In this document: positions 16,790 to 25,177 of the stretch, one piece after another
Layout of the letters: every line of letters begins with the position of its first letter
Numbering within the stretch: the stretch's first letter is position 1
From: Paraburkholderia sp. BCC1886
Lineage (GTDB): Bacteria; Pseudomonadota; Gammaproteobacteria; Burkholderiales; Burkholderiaceae
Assembly (NCBI RefSeq): GCF_900996245.1
Contig: NZ_CAAJGK010000043.1
Location: 62,001-126,000, forward strand
Length of the DNA: 64,000 nt
Direction of reading: 5' to 3'
The notes under the pieces: model-generated
What the model was told of the DNA's origin: nothing
Seen by the model: the letters and a program-made list of their open reading frames with translations, nothing else
Database searches by the model: none
Position numbers and translations under genes: made by a program

Positions 16790-18052
16790 ATGCGGATATC
16801 GATCCTCGGTGCAGGCGTCATCGGTCTGTCGAGTGCTTATTACCTCAGCAGGGCCGGACACGAGGTCACCGTCGTTGACCGTCATCCGGCAGTCGCGAGC
16901 GAAACCAGCGCCGCTAACGGCGGCCAGTTGTCGTATAGCTACGTCGCGCCGCTGGCCGGCCCCGGTGTGGTGTCGAAGCTGCCGCGCTGGCTCACGCAGC
17001 GCGACTCGCCGGTGCGCTTCCGTCCGCAAATGAGTGTCGAACAATGGCGCTGGTGCTGGCAGTTTCTAGCGGCGTGCACGCGCGAACAGAGCGAACTCAC
17101 GATGCGCAATCTGCTGCCGCTGTCGTTCCTCAGTCGCACGCTGCTTCATGAATTGATCGCCGCGGAACCGTCGCTCGACTTCGACTTCGTCCGCTCCGGC
17201 AAGCTCGTCGTGCACCGCGAGTCCGGCTCGATGCAAAGCGCGGTCGCGTTGCTCGAATTCCAGCGCTCGCTCGGTTGCGAACAGCAGGCATTGAGCGCGG
17301 ATGCCTGTGTCGATCTCGAACCGACGCTGGCCCATCTGCAGGCTCATCTCGCCGGTGGCATCTACACGGCGAGTGAAGACACGGCCGATTGCAGCCGCTT
17401 CTGCCAAGGCCTTGAAACAGTGCTGCGCGCTCGCGGCGTGCGGTTCCTGATGAATACGTCGATCGACGCCCTCAGGTCGGATGCGAGCGGACGCATCGCA
17501 GCCTGCAGCGGCGGTGCGCCGCTCGAATCGGATCATGTCGTGGTCGCCTCGGGTGCCGCCGCCGCGCGCTTGCTGAAACCCGTGGGCATCCACGTGCCGG
17601 TGTATCCGCTCAAGGGCTATAGCCTGACCTTCGATCTGCAAGCGCAGACGGTCGCGCCTCGCATCAGCGTCACGGATTTCAGCCGCAAGGTGGTGTATGC
17701 CCGCCTGGGTGAGCGGCTACGCGTCGCGGGTATCGCGGATATCGGCGGCTATTCGCTCGAGGCCGACCCGGCACGGCTGGCGACGCTGCGCGCCGAGGCG
17801 CAAGCCCTGTATCCGGATGTCGTGCGTTCTTGCCGCTCTAACGAATGGACCGGCTTGCGCCCGGCGACGCCGCGCGGCACGCCCATTGTCGGACCGACGC
17901 GCTATCGCAACCTGTGGCTGAACGTCGGCCATGGCGCGCTCGGCTTCACGCTGGCAACCGGCTCGGCCGCGCTGCTGACGCGGTGGTTCGAAAACGGCAA
18001 CGGCAAAGCCGAAAACGACGATCTGCGCGACCTGTTCACAGTTTCGCACTGA
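16790..18052 (+). CDS. FAD-dependent D-amino-acid dehydrogenase-like oxidoreductase (DadA family)
   Basis: A 420-residue flavoprotein of the DAO superfamily. The dinucleotide fold is at the extreme N-terminus (ISILGAGVIGLSSAYYL, ending VVDRH), followed by TSAANGGQLSYSYVAPLA, which is typical of the DadA small subunit, then YPLKGYSLTF and a C-terminal WTGLRPATPRGTPIVG with NVGHGALGFTLATGS. It is expected to deaminate D-amino acids and pass electrons to the respiratory chain. An asparaginase gene follows after 22 bp, and a 38-bp regulatory element lies upstream, so this is part of an amino-acid catabolic locus. Confidence 0.85.
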   Translation: MRISILGAGVIGLSSAYYLSRAGHEVTVVDRHPAVASETSAANGGQLSYSYVAPLAGPGVVSKLPRWLTQRDSPVRFRPQMSVEQWRWCWQFLAACTREQSELTMRNLLPLSFLSRTLLHELIAAEPSLDFDFVRSGKLVVHRESGSMQSAVALLEFQRSLGCEQQALSADACVDLEPTLAHLQAHLAGGIYTASEDTADCSRFCQGLETVLRARGVRFLMNTSIDALRSDASGRIAACSGGAPLESDHVVVASGAAAARLLKPVGIHVPVYPLKGYSLTFDLQAQTVAPRISVTDFSRKVVYARLGERLRVAGIADIGGYSLEADPARLATLRAEAQALYPDVVRSCRSNEWTGLRPATPRGTPIVGPTRYRNLWLNVGHGALGFTLATGSAALLTRWFENGNGKAENDDLRDLFTVSH

Positions 18053-18074
18053 AAAACCCACCTACCGACCTCGC

Positions 18075-19067
18075 ATGACACACAAGGCCAACATCGTCGT
18101 GATCGGAACCGGCGGCACGATTGCGGGTCAGGGCAAAGCCGCCAGCAACACGTCCGCGTACCTATGCTCGGTGCTCGGTATCGATGAAATTCTCGCGACT
18201 ATCGACCCTCGCAGCCTGGCGGTCGATCTGCGCGCGGAGCAGTTGCTGCAAACCGGCTCGGAGAATTTCGGCAATGAGCAACTGCTTGCCATCGGCAGGC
18301 GTGTAGCCGTTTTGCTCGCGCAAGACGATGTCGATGGTGTGGTGATCGCGCATGGCACCGATACGATCGAGGAAACCGCGTACTTTCTGCATCTCACGCT
18401 CAAGAGCGCCAAGCCGGTAGTCGTGGTCGGCTCGATGCGGCCCCCCTCGGCGATGAGTTCCGACGCCGCGCTGAACCTCTACGATGCGATCGCGGTCGCG
18501 GCGCACCCGGCGTCGGTTGGCCTGGGCACGCTGGTCGTCGCGAACGACGAGATACATACCGCACGGGATGTCACGAAGGGCAACAGCTTCAAGGTCGAAG
18601 CGTTCCGCTCGCCGTACGGGCCGCTCGGTTATGTGATCGAAGGCCGGCCGCGCTATTACCGGCATCCGTGTCGCGCGCACACGCTCGCGACACCGTGGTC
18701 GGCCGGCACGCTTGCAAGCTTGCCTCAGGTCGATATCGTGCAGGCGTACGGCGCGCTCGAAGCGGAAACGGTGAACGCGCTCGCCGCGCGTGCAAACGGA
18801 TTGATCTTCGCGGGCACCGGTAACGGCAACGTCCCGGCGCATCTGATCGAGCCGTTGCGCGATGCCGCCCGGCGCGGTGTTCACGTGGTGCGCGCGTCGC
18901 GCACGGGCAGCGGCATCGTGCTGCATAACGGCGCGCAACCGGACGACCTGTACGACTGGCTGAGCGTCGACGACCAGGTGCCGTCGAAAGCCCGCATCCT
19001 GCTGATGCTTGCGCTGACGCAATCCCGGGACGTGCAGACCTTGCAAGCGGTGTTCGAACGCTACTGA
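18075..19067 (+). CDS. L-asparaginase / glutaminase-asparaginase
   Basis: A 330-residue enzyme hydrolysing asparagine (perhaps glutamine) to aspartate and ammonia. Both threonine-containing signatures are intact: IGTGGTIAGQG near the N-terminus and VIAHGTDTIEETAYF about residues 90-105; KPVVVVGSMRPP carries the catalytic Lys region. Type II enzymes are normally periplasmic, but no signal peptide is visible, so this one is probably cytosolic. It follows the DadA-like gene by 22 bp and is likely co-transcribed, suggesting a joint Asn/Asp-type amino-acid pathway. Confidence 0.9.
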   Translation: MTHKANIVVIGTGGTIAGQGKAASNTSAYLCSVLGIDEILATIDPRSLAVDLRAEQLLQTGSENFGNEQLLAIGRRVAVLLAQDDVDGVVIAHGTDTIEETAYFLHLTLKSAKPVVVVGSMRPPSAMSSDAALNLYDAIAVAAHPASVGLGTLVVANDEIHTARDVTKGNSFKVEAFRSPYGPLGYVIEGRPRYYRHPCRAHTLATPWSAGTLASLPQVDIVQAYGALEAETVNALAARANGLIFAGTGNGNVPAHLIEPLRDAARRGVHVVRASRTGSGIVLHNGAQPDDLYDWLSVDDQVPSKARILLMLALTQSRDVQTLQAVFERY

Positions 19068-19112
19068 ATTTCGCGCTCGTCACGTTCATCGCGTTCATCG
19101 CACTAAAGAGGC

Positions 19113-20147
19113 TTACCGCCCACCCGACCGCGTCGCCGATCGCACCGCCGTATCGCTTCGCGCGTCGTCGCGATCCGCGCCGATCGTCAGCCCCGCCTGC
19201 GCCAGCAGACGCCGCAGCCCCAGCTTCGGATAACTCCGTTCGACCGCACGCATATCGGCGCGCGTCTCTTCGATAATCCAGTCGCGCACGTCCGCCGCGA
19301 CCTGCCGCAACGGCCGGTTCTCCGGCCACACCAGGCAGCAGCGCCGGTTCGTCACGATCAGTTCTTCTTCGGCGGGTAGCAGTGCGCCGTCGACCAGCCA
19401 GTGCGAGATCACGTTCAGCCAGCCGAGCGCGACGCCTTGCCCGAGCAACGCGGCTTGCACGACGATGGCGTAATCGTTGAAGCTCAACATGCTGGCAGCG
19501 TGCCGCCCCTGCGCTGCGAACGCCGGGAAGCGCTCATGCCAGCCGCGCTCGCCGTCGTCCATCACGATCACCGTATCGCCGTGTTCGCGGCCCGCCTCCG
19601 TTGCCGCGCTATCGTGATAGCGCCGGTTGCATACCGGCAGCAAGGTTTCCGGCATGACGAGCGCGCTGTTCTCGCCGATCTCGTCCTCGCGCAGGAAGCG
19701 CATGCCGAGATCCACGTCGACGAGCGGGCCGCCGATGCGCCCCGAGATGAGCTGGAATCGCAAGTCGACGTTGGGGAATGCCTGATTCAGCCGGCTCATG
19801 CGCGGCATCAGCCAGTGCGTCGTGAATGCGGTAGACACCGACAGCGTGACCGACTCCACGCCAGTCGCGCGCGCCTCGATCTCGCGGATGGCGTTTTCAA
19901 TGCCGTTGAAGCCTTCCGATATCTTCCGGTAAAGGATCGTGCCATTCTCGGTCAACTCGATGCCGCCGCGCACGCGTTCGAACAAACGCACGCCGAGATG
20001 GTCTTCCATACGCGAGAGCATGCGGCTCACCGCGGGCTGGCTGACATATAACTCCTGCGCCGCGCGGGTGAAGTTACCGCAGCGCGCCGCCGCTTCGAAC
20101 ACGAACAGGGCGTTGGCGCTCGGCAATTTTTTACGGAGATTAGGCAT
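19113..20147 (-). CDS. LysR-family regulator, GcvA-like
   Basis: A 344-residue protein with the GcvA-type N-terminus PSANALFVFEAAARCGNFTR, a helix-turn-helix ending in QPAVSRMLSRMEDHLG, and the family's THWLMPRMSRLNQAFP effector-domain start. The last ~35 residues are an extra Arg/Asp/Ser-rich tail. It is divergent from the polyamine-type transporter operon starting at 20249, about 100 bp away, and is its likely regulator. Confidence 0.85.
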   Translation of the reverse strand: MPNLRKKLPSANALFVFEAAARCGNFTRAAQELYVSQPAVSRMLSRMEDHLGVRLFERVRGGIELTENGTILYRKISEGFNGIENAIREIEARATGVESVTLSVSTAFTTHWLMPRMSRLNQAFPNVDLRFQLISGRIGGPLVDVDLGMRFLREDEIGENSALVMPETLLPVCNRRYHDSAATEAGREHGDTVIVMDDGERGWHERFPAFAAQGRHAASMLSFNDYAIVVQAALLGQGVALGWLNVISHWLVDGALLPAEEELIVTNRRCCLVWPENRPLRQVAADVRDWIIEETRADMRAVERSYPKLGLRRLLAQAGLTIGADRDDARSDTAVRSATRSGGR

Positions 20148-20174
20148 GACCTGATGTTATGCCCGATCCAACAA

Positions 20175-20193
20175 TTTGGGAATTGCCGCCAAA
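20175..20193. promoter_or_regulatory. Inverted repeat in LysR/ABC divergent promoter
   Basis: TTTGG (20175-20179), nine bases, then CCAAA (20189-20193) form a symmetric site between the divergent GcvA-like gene and the ABC operon, with TATATT at 20206 as a possible -10 element for the operon. Size and location suit a LysR-type binding site. Confidence 0.4.
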
Positions 20194-20248
20194 AATAGTG
20201 CGGCCTATATTTTCCCTAACGCAGGCTTCTAGAGCGAGACAAGACTTC

Positions 20249-21325
20249 ATGGATGCACGAGCGAAAACAGGTGTTTCGATCCGATCAGCCGCGAAACGTT
20301 ATGGGCCTGTCGTGGCCCTCGACGACGTTTCACTCGATATCGCCCCCGGCGAATTCGTCTCGCTGCTCGGTCCTTCGGGTTCGGGCAAGACCACGCTGCT
20401 CGGCATTCTCGGCGGCTTCGTGCAGCCGAGTTCGGGTGCGGTCTGGGTCGGCGAACGCGACATTACCTACGCGCCGCCGCACAAGCGCGACATCGGCATC
20501 GTGTTCCAGAACTACGCGCTGTTCCCCCACATGAGCGTCGGCGAAAACGTCGCGTTCCCACTGCGCGCACGCCGTCAACCGAAAGGCACATGGGCGAAGA
20601 AAGTCGCCGACGCGCTCGCCATGGTCGAACTCTCCGGTTATGAGAACCGCGGTATCGCGCAACTCTCGGGCGGCCAGCGGCAGCGTGTAGCACTGGCCCG
20701 CGCCATGGTGTTCGAGCCGCAACTCATCCTGATGGACGAACCGCTCTCCGCGCTCGACAAACAGTTGCGCGAAACCATGCAGATCGAACTGCGCCGGTTG
20801 CATCGCAAACTCGGGGCGACGATCGTCTACGTGACGCACGACCAGCGCGAGGCGCTCACGATGAGCGACCGCGTCGCGGTGCTGAAAAATGGCCGGCTCG
20901 TGCAGATCGACACCCCCGAGCGGCTCTACGACCGACCGTGCGATGCGTTCGTCGCGAGCTTCATCGGCGAGGCGACCCTGCTTGCGGTGACGCGCGCCGG
21001 CGACGACGCGGTGCGGCTCGGCGAGACGGTGCTGCGCACCGCGCATCCGCTGCCGCCCGGCGACAAACTCCAGCTCGCCGTGCAGACCGAAAAGCTCGTG
21101 ATCGACAGCGGCGAACCGAGGGAATCGGTCAACCGTCTGTCGTGCCGGGTCACCGAGGTGCTGTACCAGGGCGAAAGCCTGCGCGTGTTCGCAACGCTGG
21201 CCGACGGTACCGCGATCAGCCTGCGGCAACCCGGCGGTTACGACGCCCGCCGCCGTATTCCCGAGCCCGGCGCGTCGATGAACGTCGTGCTCGATCCCCA
21301 GGACACGATCGTCGTGCCCGCCTGA
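20249..21325 (+). CDS. Polyamine/spermidine-type ABC transporter ATPase (PotA-like)
   Basis: A 358-residue ATPase with Walker A GPSGSGKTT, signature LSGGQRQRVALARAM, Walker B ILMDEPLSALD and the C-terminal TOBE half (ESLRVFATLADGTAISLRQP), the domain order of PotA/FbpC proteins. The start is set at 20249; the frame is open upstream to 20159 but that part has no family similarity. It heads an operon with a HAD hydrolase, a DAO-type oxidase, PotB- and PotC-like permeases and an aldehyde dehydrogenase. The transported compound is probably an amine; polyamine is the family default. Confidence 0.88.
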   Translation: MDARAKTGVSIRSAAKRYGPVVALDDVSLDIAPGEFVSLLGPSGSGKTTLLGILGGFVQPSSGAVWVGERDITYAPPHKRDIGIVFQNYALFPHMSVGENVAFPLRARRQPKGTWAKKVADALAMVELSGYENRGIAQLSGGQRQRVALARAMVFEPQLILMDEPLSALDKQLRETMQIELRRLHRKLGATIVYVTHDQREALTMSDRVAVLKNGRLVQIDTPERLYDRPCDAFVASFIGEATLLAVTRAGDDAVRLGETVLRTAHPLPPGDKLQLAVQTEKLVIDSGEPRESVNRLSCRVTEVLYQGESLRVFATLADGTAISLRQPGGYDARRRIPEPGASMNVVLDPQDTIVVPA

Positions 21326-21400
21326 TTCCACATAGCTACTCCCCGCCCTGCCCGGGCAATCGCTCTTCTCTTTCACGCACACTGCAAAAGGATGATTTTC

Positions 21401-22114
21401 ATGAAGCTCACCGATTTCAAGGTCCTGACGTTCGACGTCGTCGGCACGCTGATCGATTTCGAGCGCGGCGTACTGACCTCCATACGACGCCTCGGCGGCG
21501 CCGCCGCAAAAGACCTGACCGACGACCAGATTTTCGAGCCCTACCTGCGTGGCCGCGCGACCTACCCCGGCCGCTCGAGTCATGAAATGTCGAACGTCTA
21601 CCTGTTCGTCGCGAAAGAACTCGGTCTGCCCGACGACGCGCAATCCGCCGCCGCCTTCCAGCGCGACGTGCTCGACTGGCCGGCGTTCGCGGATTCGGTC
21701 GCGGCGCTCAAGCGTCTGCGCAAGCACTTCCGTCTGGTCGCGATGACCAATGCGGACCGCGTGGCGCTGTCGAGCTATGCGCACACGCTCGGCGACCCGT
21801 TCGACGACACCGTCTGCTGCGACGAAACCGGCGTGGCCAAGCCCGACCCGCAATTCTTCGCGTACAACCGCGGCCGTCAGGCAGCGTTCGGCTACAAGTT
21901 CGACGAAATCCTGCATACAGCGCAGAGCCAGTATCACGACATCGGCGTGGCGACCAGACTCGGCTACTCGACCTGCTGGATCGAACGCCGTCAGGGCACG
22001 AAGGGCTTCGGCGGTTCGCCGACGCCGGACGTCGTGACCACGCCGACCTTCACGTTCGCGACGCTCGGCGCGCTCGCGGATGCCGTCGAAGCCGAAGCAC
22101 GTCTCGCCGCCTGA
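21401..22114 (+). CDS. HAD-superfamily hydrolase (type II haloacid-dehalogenase-like)
   Basis: A 237-residue protein with motif I FDVVGTLIDFE (nucleophile Asp), motif II VAMTNADR, motif III GVAKPDPQFF (Lys) and motif IV QSQYHDIGVA (Asp). The layout is closest to L-2-haloacid dehalogenases and related phosphatases; whether it acts on C-halogen or phosphate ester cannot be read from sequence. Its place inside an amine-transport/oxidation operon is unusual and suggests a role in processing the imported compound. ATG at 21401 has AAAGGA upstream and is preferred to 21392. Confidence 0.78.
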   Translation: MKLTDFKVLTFDVVGTLIDFERGVLTSIRRLGGAAAKDLTDDQIFEPYLRGRATYPGRSSHEMSNVYLFVAKELGLPDDAQSAAAFQRDVLDWPAFADSVAALKRLRKHFRLVAMTNADRVALSSYAHTLGDPFDDTVCCDETGVAKPDPQFFAYNRGRQAAFGYKFDEILHTAQSQYHDIGVATRLGYSTCWIERRQGTKGFGGSPTPDVVTTPTFTFATLGALADAVEAEARLAA

Positions 22115-22118
22115 GCCC

Positions 22119-23456
22119 ATGCTCGCGCCGACGACACCCAGAACGCCGCCGCCCGCCACACTGTGGCGGGCCCTCGCCGACGCCGCGCCGGACGGCGGCG
22201 CGGCACTCAGTGCCGGCGCCCCGCTCGGGCGCGATCTCGAGGTCGAGGTCGCTGTGATCGGCGCGGGCTATTCGGGCCTCACCGCTGCGTATGCATTGCA
22301 AAAACGCGGCGTCGATTGCGTGGTGCTCGATGCCAACCCGGTGGGCTGGGGCGCGAGCGGCCGCAATGGCGGCGTGGTGTCGTCCAAGTTTCGACTGTCG
22401 TTTCCGACCATCGACAAGCTGCATGGTCTCGATACCGCGAAGCGCATGCATCGGCTCGCGCACGAGGGCGTGCGGGTCGTCGAAACGCTGGTCGACGAAT
22501 TCAAGCTCACGCGTGCCCGCTTCGAAGCGACCGGCAGCCTGCGTTGCGCACACACCGAGTCCGCGCTTGCCGCGATTCGCGCGGAGGCCGACTGGGTCCG
22601 CACGCATCTGGGCGACACCACGATGACGGCGCTATCGCGCGCCGGGATCGAACACGAGACCGGTTCGAAAGGTTTCGTCGGCGGCGTGCTGAGCGCCGAT
22701 GCCGGCACGATTCTGCCGCTCGAATACGTGCGTGGACTCGCGCGCGGCATCACGCAACGCGGTGTGCCGATCTACGAATCGACACCGGTTCAACAGATGC
22801 TTCGCAGGCCCGGCGAGCAGCACGTGACGCTCGTCACACCGGGCGGCACGGTGCGCGCGAAGCAGGTGATCGTCGCAACGAATGCGTACTCCGATCTCAC
22901 GCCGGCGACTGCGGCGTATCAGCGCGAACTCGTGCCGTTTCGCAGCGCGATGATCGCCACCGAACGGCTTTCCCCCGAACTCGACGCGCGGTTGATGGTC
23001 GAACGGCGCAGCTACACCGAAACGCGCCGCATGATGAAGTGGTTCCGCAAGGTGGACGGCCGCATGCTGTTCGGCGGACGCGACGCGTTCGGCAAGGAAG
23101 GCCAGACTACGGGCTTCGACGCATTGCAGCGCGCAATGGTCGCGCTGTTCCCCGATCTCGCGGGCGTACGCGTGGACTACCGCTGGTCGGGCTACGTGGG
23201 TATGACGTTCAACTCGTTGCCGCACGTGGGACGCAGCGACGACGCGACGACTTTTTGTCTGGGGTATAACGGCGCAGGCGTCGCCATGGCGAGTCTGCTC
23301 GGTCAGCATGCGGCCGCGCTCGCGCTGGGCGGCACGCCCGAGCTTTCGCTGCTGGGCGCGCCGGGTTTGCGTCCCGTACCCTTCCATTCGCTGCGCGCGC
23401 CGGGTGTCCGACTCGTCGCCGCGTGGTATCAGTTTCTCGACGCCGTAGGTGCATGA
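22119..23456 (+). CDS. FAD-dependent amine oxidoreductase (DAO family, PuuB-like)
   Basis: A 445-residue flavoprotein: Rossmann motif VIGAGYSGLTAAYALQKRG near residues 47-65, then VLDANPVGWGASGRNGGVV, the characteristic ASGRNGG of gamma-glutamylputrescine oxidase and related secondary-amine oxidases, and C-terminal YRWSGYVGMTFNSLPHVG with YNGAGVAMASLLG. It probably oxidises the imported amine to an aldehyde that the downstream aldehyde dehydrogenase takes on. The start at 22119 is four bases after the HAD stop; an earlier ATG at 22080 is possible but would overlap the HAD gene. Confidence 0.82.
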   Translation: MLAPTTPRTPPPATLWRALADAAPDGGAALSAGAPLGRDLEVEVAVIGAGYSGLTAAYALQKRGVDCVVLDANPVGWGASGRNGGVVSSKFRLSFPTIDKLHGLDTAKRMHRLAHEGVRVVETLVDEFKLTRARFEATGSLRCAHTESALAAIRAEADWVRTHLGDTTMTALSRAGIEHETGSKGFVGGVLSADAGTILPLEYVRGLARGITQRGVPIYESTPVQQMLRRPGEQHVTLVTPGGTVRAKQVIVATNAYSDLTPATAAYQRELVPFRSAMIATERLSPELDARLMVERRSYTETRRMMKWFRKVDGRMLFGGRDAFGKEGQTTGFDALQRAMVALFPDLAGVRVDYRWSGYVGMTFNSLPHVGRSDDATTFCLGYNGAGVAMASLLGQHAAALALGGTPELSLLGAPGLRPVPFHSLRAPGVRLVAAWYQFLDAVGA

Positions 23457-24361
23457 TGACAACCGCCAGACGGATGCTCCCGGGAGCCACCCCGATCCAA
23501 GCCGCCGGGTCCGATCCCGCCGCGCGCTATCAGCGCCGCGAAGATCGCACCATGTTTCTGCTGATGACGCCGGCGCTTCTCGTCATCGTCGTATTGCTGG
23601 TCGTGCCGCTCGCGTGGCTGTCGTGGCAGTCCATCTATCACGACGGTTTCACGCTCGACAACTACCGGCGCATGCTGACCGGTGCGTACCTCGAAACCTT
23701 CGTGCTGACTTTCAAGCTGAGCATTATCGTGACCCTGCTCACCTTGCTGCTCGGCTATCCGGTTGCCTACTTCGCCGCGTCGTTGCCGCCTAAACTGAGC
23801 GCTCTCGTGCTCGGCATGGTGATCCTGCCGTTCTGGACCAGCGTGCTGGTACGCACCTACGCGTGGCTCGTGCTGCTGCAACGCACGGGACTGGTCAACA
23901 AGGCGCTGATCGCGTCGGGTCTGGTGGAGCGGCCGGTTCAGCTCGCCTATAACCAGTTCGGCACGATCATCGCGATGGTTCACATCCTGCTGCCGTTCAT
24001 GGTGCTGCCGCTCTACTCGGCGATGCAGAAGATTCCGTCGAACCTCTCGCAAGCGGGCGCGAGCCTTGGCGGCTCGCCGCTGCACGTGTTTCTGCGCGTG
24101 TTCCTGCCGCTGTCGTTGAGCGGCGTGTTCGCGGGCGTGACGCTCGTGTTCGTGCTGTGCCTCGGCTTTTACATCACGCCCGAACTGATGGGTGGCGGCA
24201 AGTCGATCATGGTGTCGATGGTCGTGAGCCGCAACGTCGAGATCTACAACAGTTGGGGCGCGGCAAGCGCGGTCAGCGTCGTGCTGCTGATCTGCGTGTT
24301 CGCGATCTTCTATGCGGCGAGCCGCGTAGTGCCACTCGAAAAGACCCTGGGCGCGAAATGA
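23453..24361 (+). CDS. Polyamine-type ABC permease (PotB-like)
   Basis: A 302-residue inner-membrane permease with six helices. TMFLLMTPALLVIVVLLVVP begins the first helix, and LGGSPLHVFLRVFLPLSLSGV is the EAA-type loop that contacts the ATPase. The ATG at 23453 overlaps the preceding oxidase stop (ATGA at 23453-23456), indicating translational coupling. Partner of the PotC-like permease that overlaps its own stop codon. Confidence 0.88.
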   Translation: MMTTARRMLPGATPIQAAGSDPAARYQRREDRTMFLLMTPALLVIVVLLVVPLAWLSWQSIYHDGFTLDNYRRMLTGAYLETFVLTFKLSIIVTLLTLLLGYPVAYFAASLPPKLSALVLGMVILPFWTSVLVRTYAWLVLLQRTGLVNKALIASGLVERPVQLAYNQFGTIIAMVHILLPFMVLPLYSAMQKIPSNLSQAGASLGGSPLHVFLRVFLPLSLSGVFAGVTLVFVLCLGFYITPELMGGGKSIMVSMVVSRNVEIYNSWGAASAVSVVLLICVFAIFYAASRVVPLEKTLGAK

Positions 24362-25152
24362 ACAAACTCTCGTTCGGACGGATCGTCCTCGGCGCGGCCG
24401 TCGTGCTGATCCTGCTGTTCCTGCTGGTGCCGGTGCTGATTGTCGTGCCGATGTCGTTCTCCGACACGCGCTTCATGACCTTTCCGCCGCCGGGATACTC
24501 GCTGCGCTGGTATCACTCGTTCTTCGACAACCCCGCGTGGATCGACGCCGCGCGCACTACGCTCACCGCATCGGTGTGCGCCGCGCTGATCGCCACGCCG
24601 CTCGGCGTGGCCGCCGCGTACGCGATCCAGAACGGCACGCACCGCTTCATGCGCCATCTGCGCACCGTGCTGATGCTGCCGTTAATGGTGCCGATCATCA
24701 TCGTCGCCGTGGGTGTGTTCTTCGTGTACTCGCAGGCCGGCTACGTCAACACGTTGAGCGGCCTGATTCTCGCGGACACGATGCTCGGTCTGCCCTACGT
24801 GCTGATCTCGGTCGGCGCCGATCTGCGCACCTTCGACCGCACGCAGGAGATGGTCGCGCGCAGCCTCGGGATGAATCGCCTGCGCAGCTTCATGGTGGTG
24901 ACGCTGCCGCAGATCAAGGCGAGCGTGATTTCCGGCGCGGTGTTCGTGTTCATTCAGGCGCTCGACGAAACGGTGGTTGCGCTGTTCGTGTCGGGCGGCT
25001 CGAACCAGACGCTTACGCGCCGCATGTTCGTGACGCTGCGCGACGAGATCGACCCGACCATCGCCGCAATCAGCACCATGCTGACCGCCCTGACGCTCTG
25101 CCTCGTGATGATCGTCGTGGTGAGCCGCCGTTCCAGCGCGGCTCGCGCCTAA
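24358..25152 (+). CDS. Polyamine-type ABC permease (PotC-like)
   Basis: A 264-residue inner-membrane permease. Six helices; FSDTRFMTFPPPGYSLRWY is the typical PotC-type periplasmic stretch after helix 1, and SLGMNRLRSFMVVTLPQIKA is the EAA loop. It starts within the PotB-like stop codon (4-bp overlap at 24358-24361). Longer upstream reading of the frame is a shadow of the PotB gene. Confidence 0.88.
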   Translation: MNKLSFGRIVLGAAVVLILLFLLVPVLIVVPMSFSDTRFMTFPPPGYSLRWYHSFFDNPAWIDAARTTLTASVCAALIATPLGVAAAYAIQNGTHRFMRHLRTVLMLPLMVPIIIVAVGVFFVYSQAGYVNTLSGLILADTMLGLPYVLISVGADLRTFDRTQEMVARSLGMNRLRSFMVVTLPQIKASVISGAVFVFIQALDETVVALFVSGGSNQTLTRRMFVTLRDEIDPTIAAISTMLTALTLCLVMIVVVSRRSSAARA

Positions 25153-25177
25153 CTCTTTCGCTCAAGCTCTTTACCTC

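Noticed and set aside
20330..22159. A 609-codon minus-strand open frame across the PotA-like and HAD genes
   Set aside because: Low-information Arg/Gly/Val-rich sequence antisense to two clear enzyme genes.
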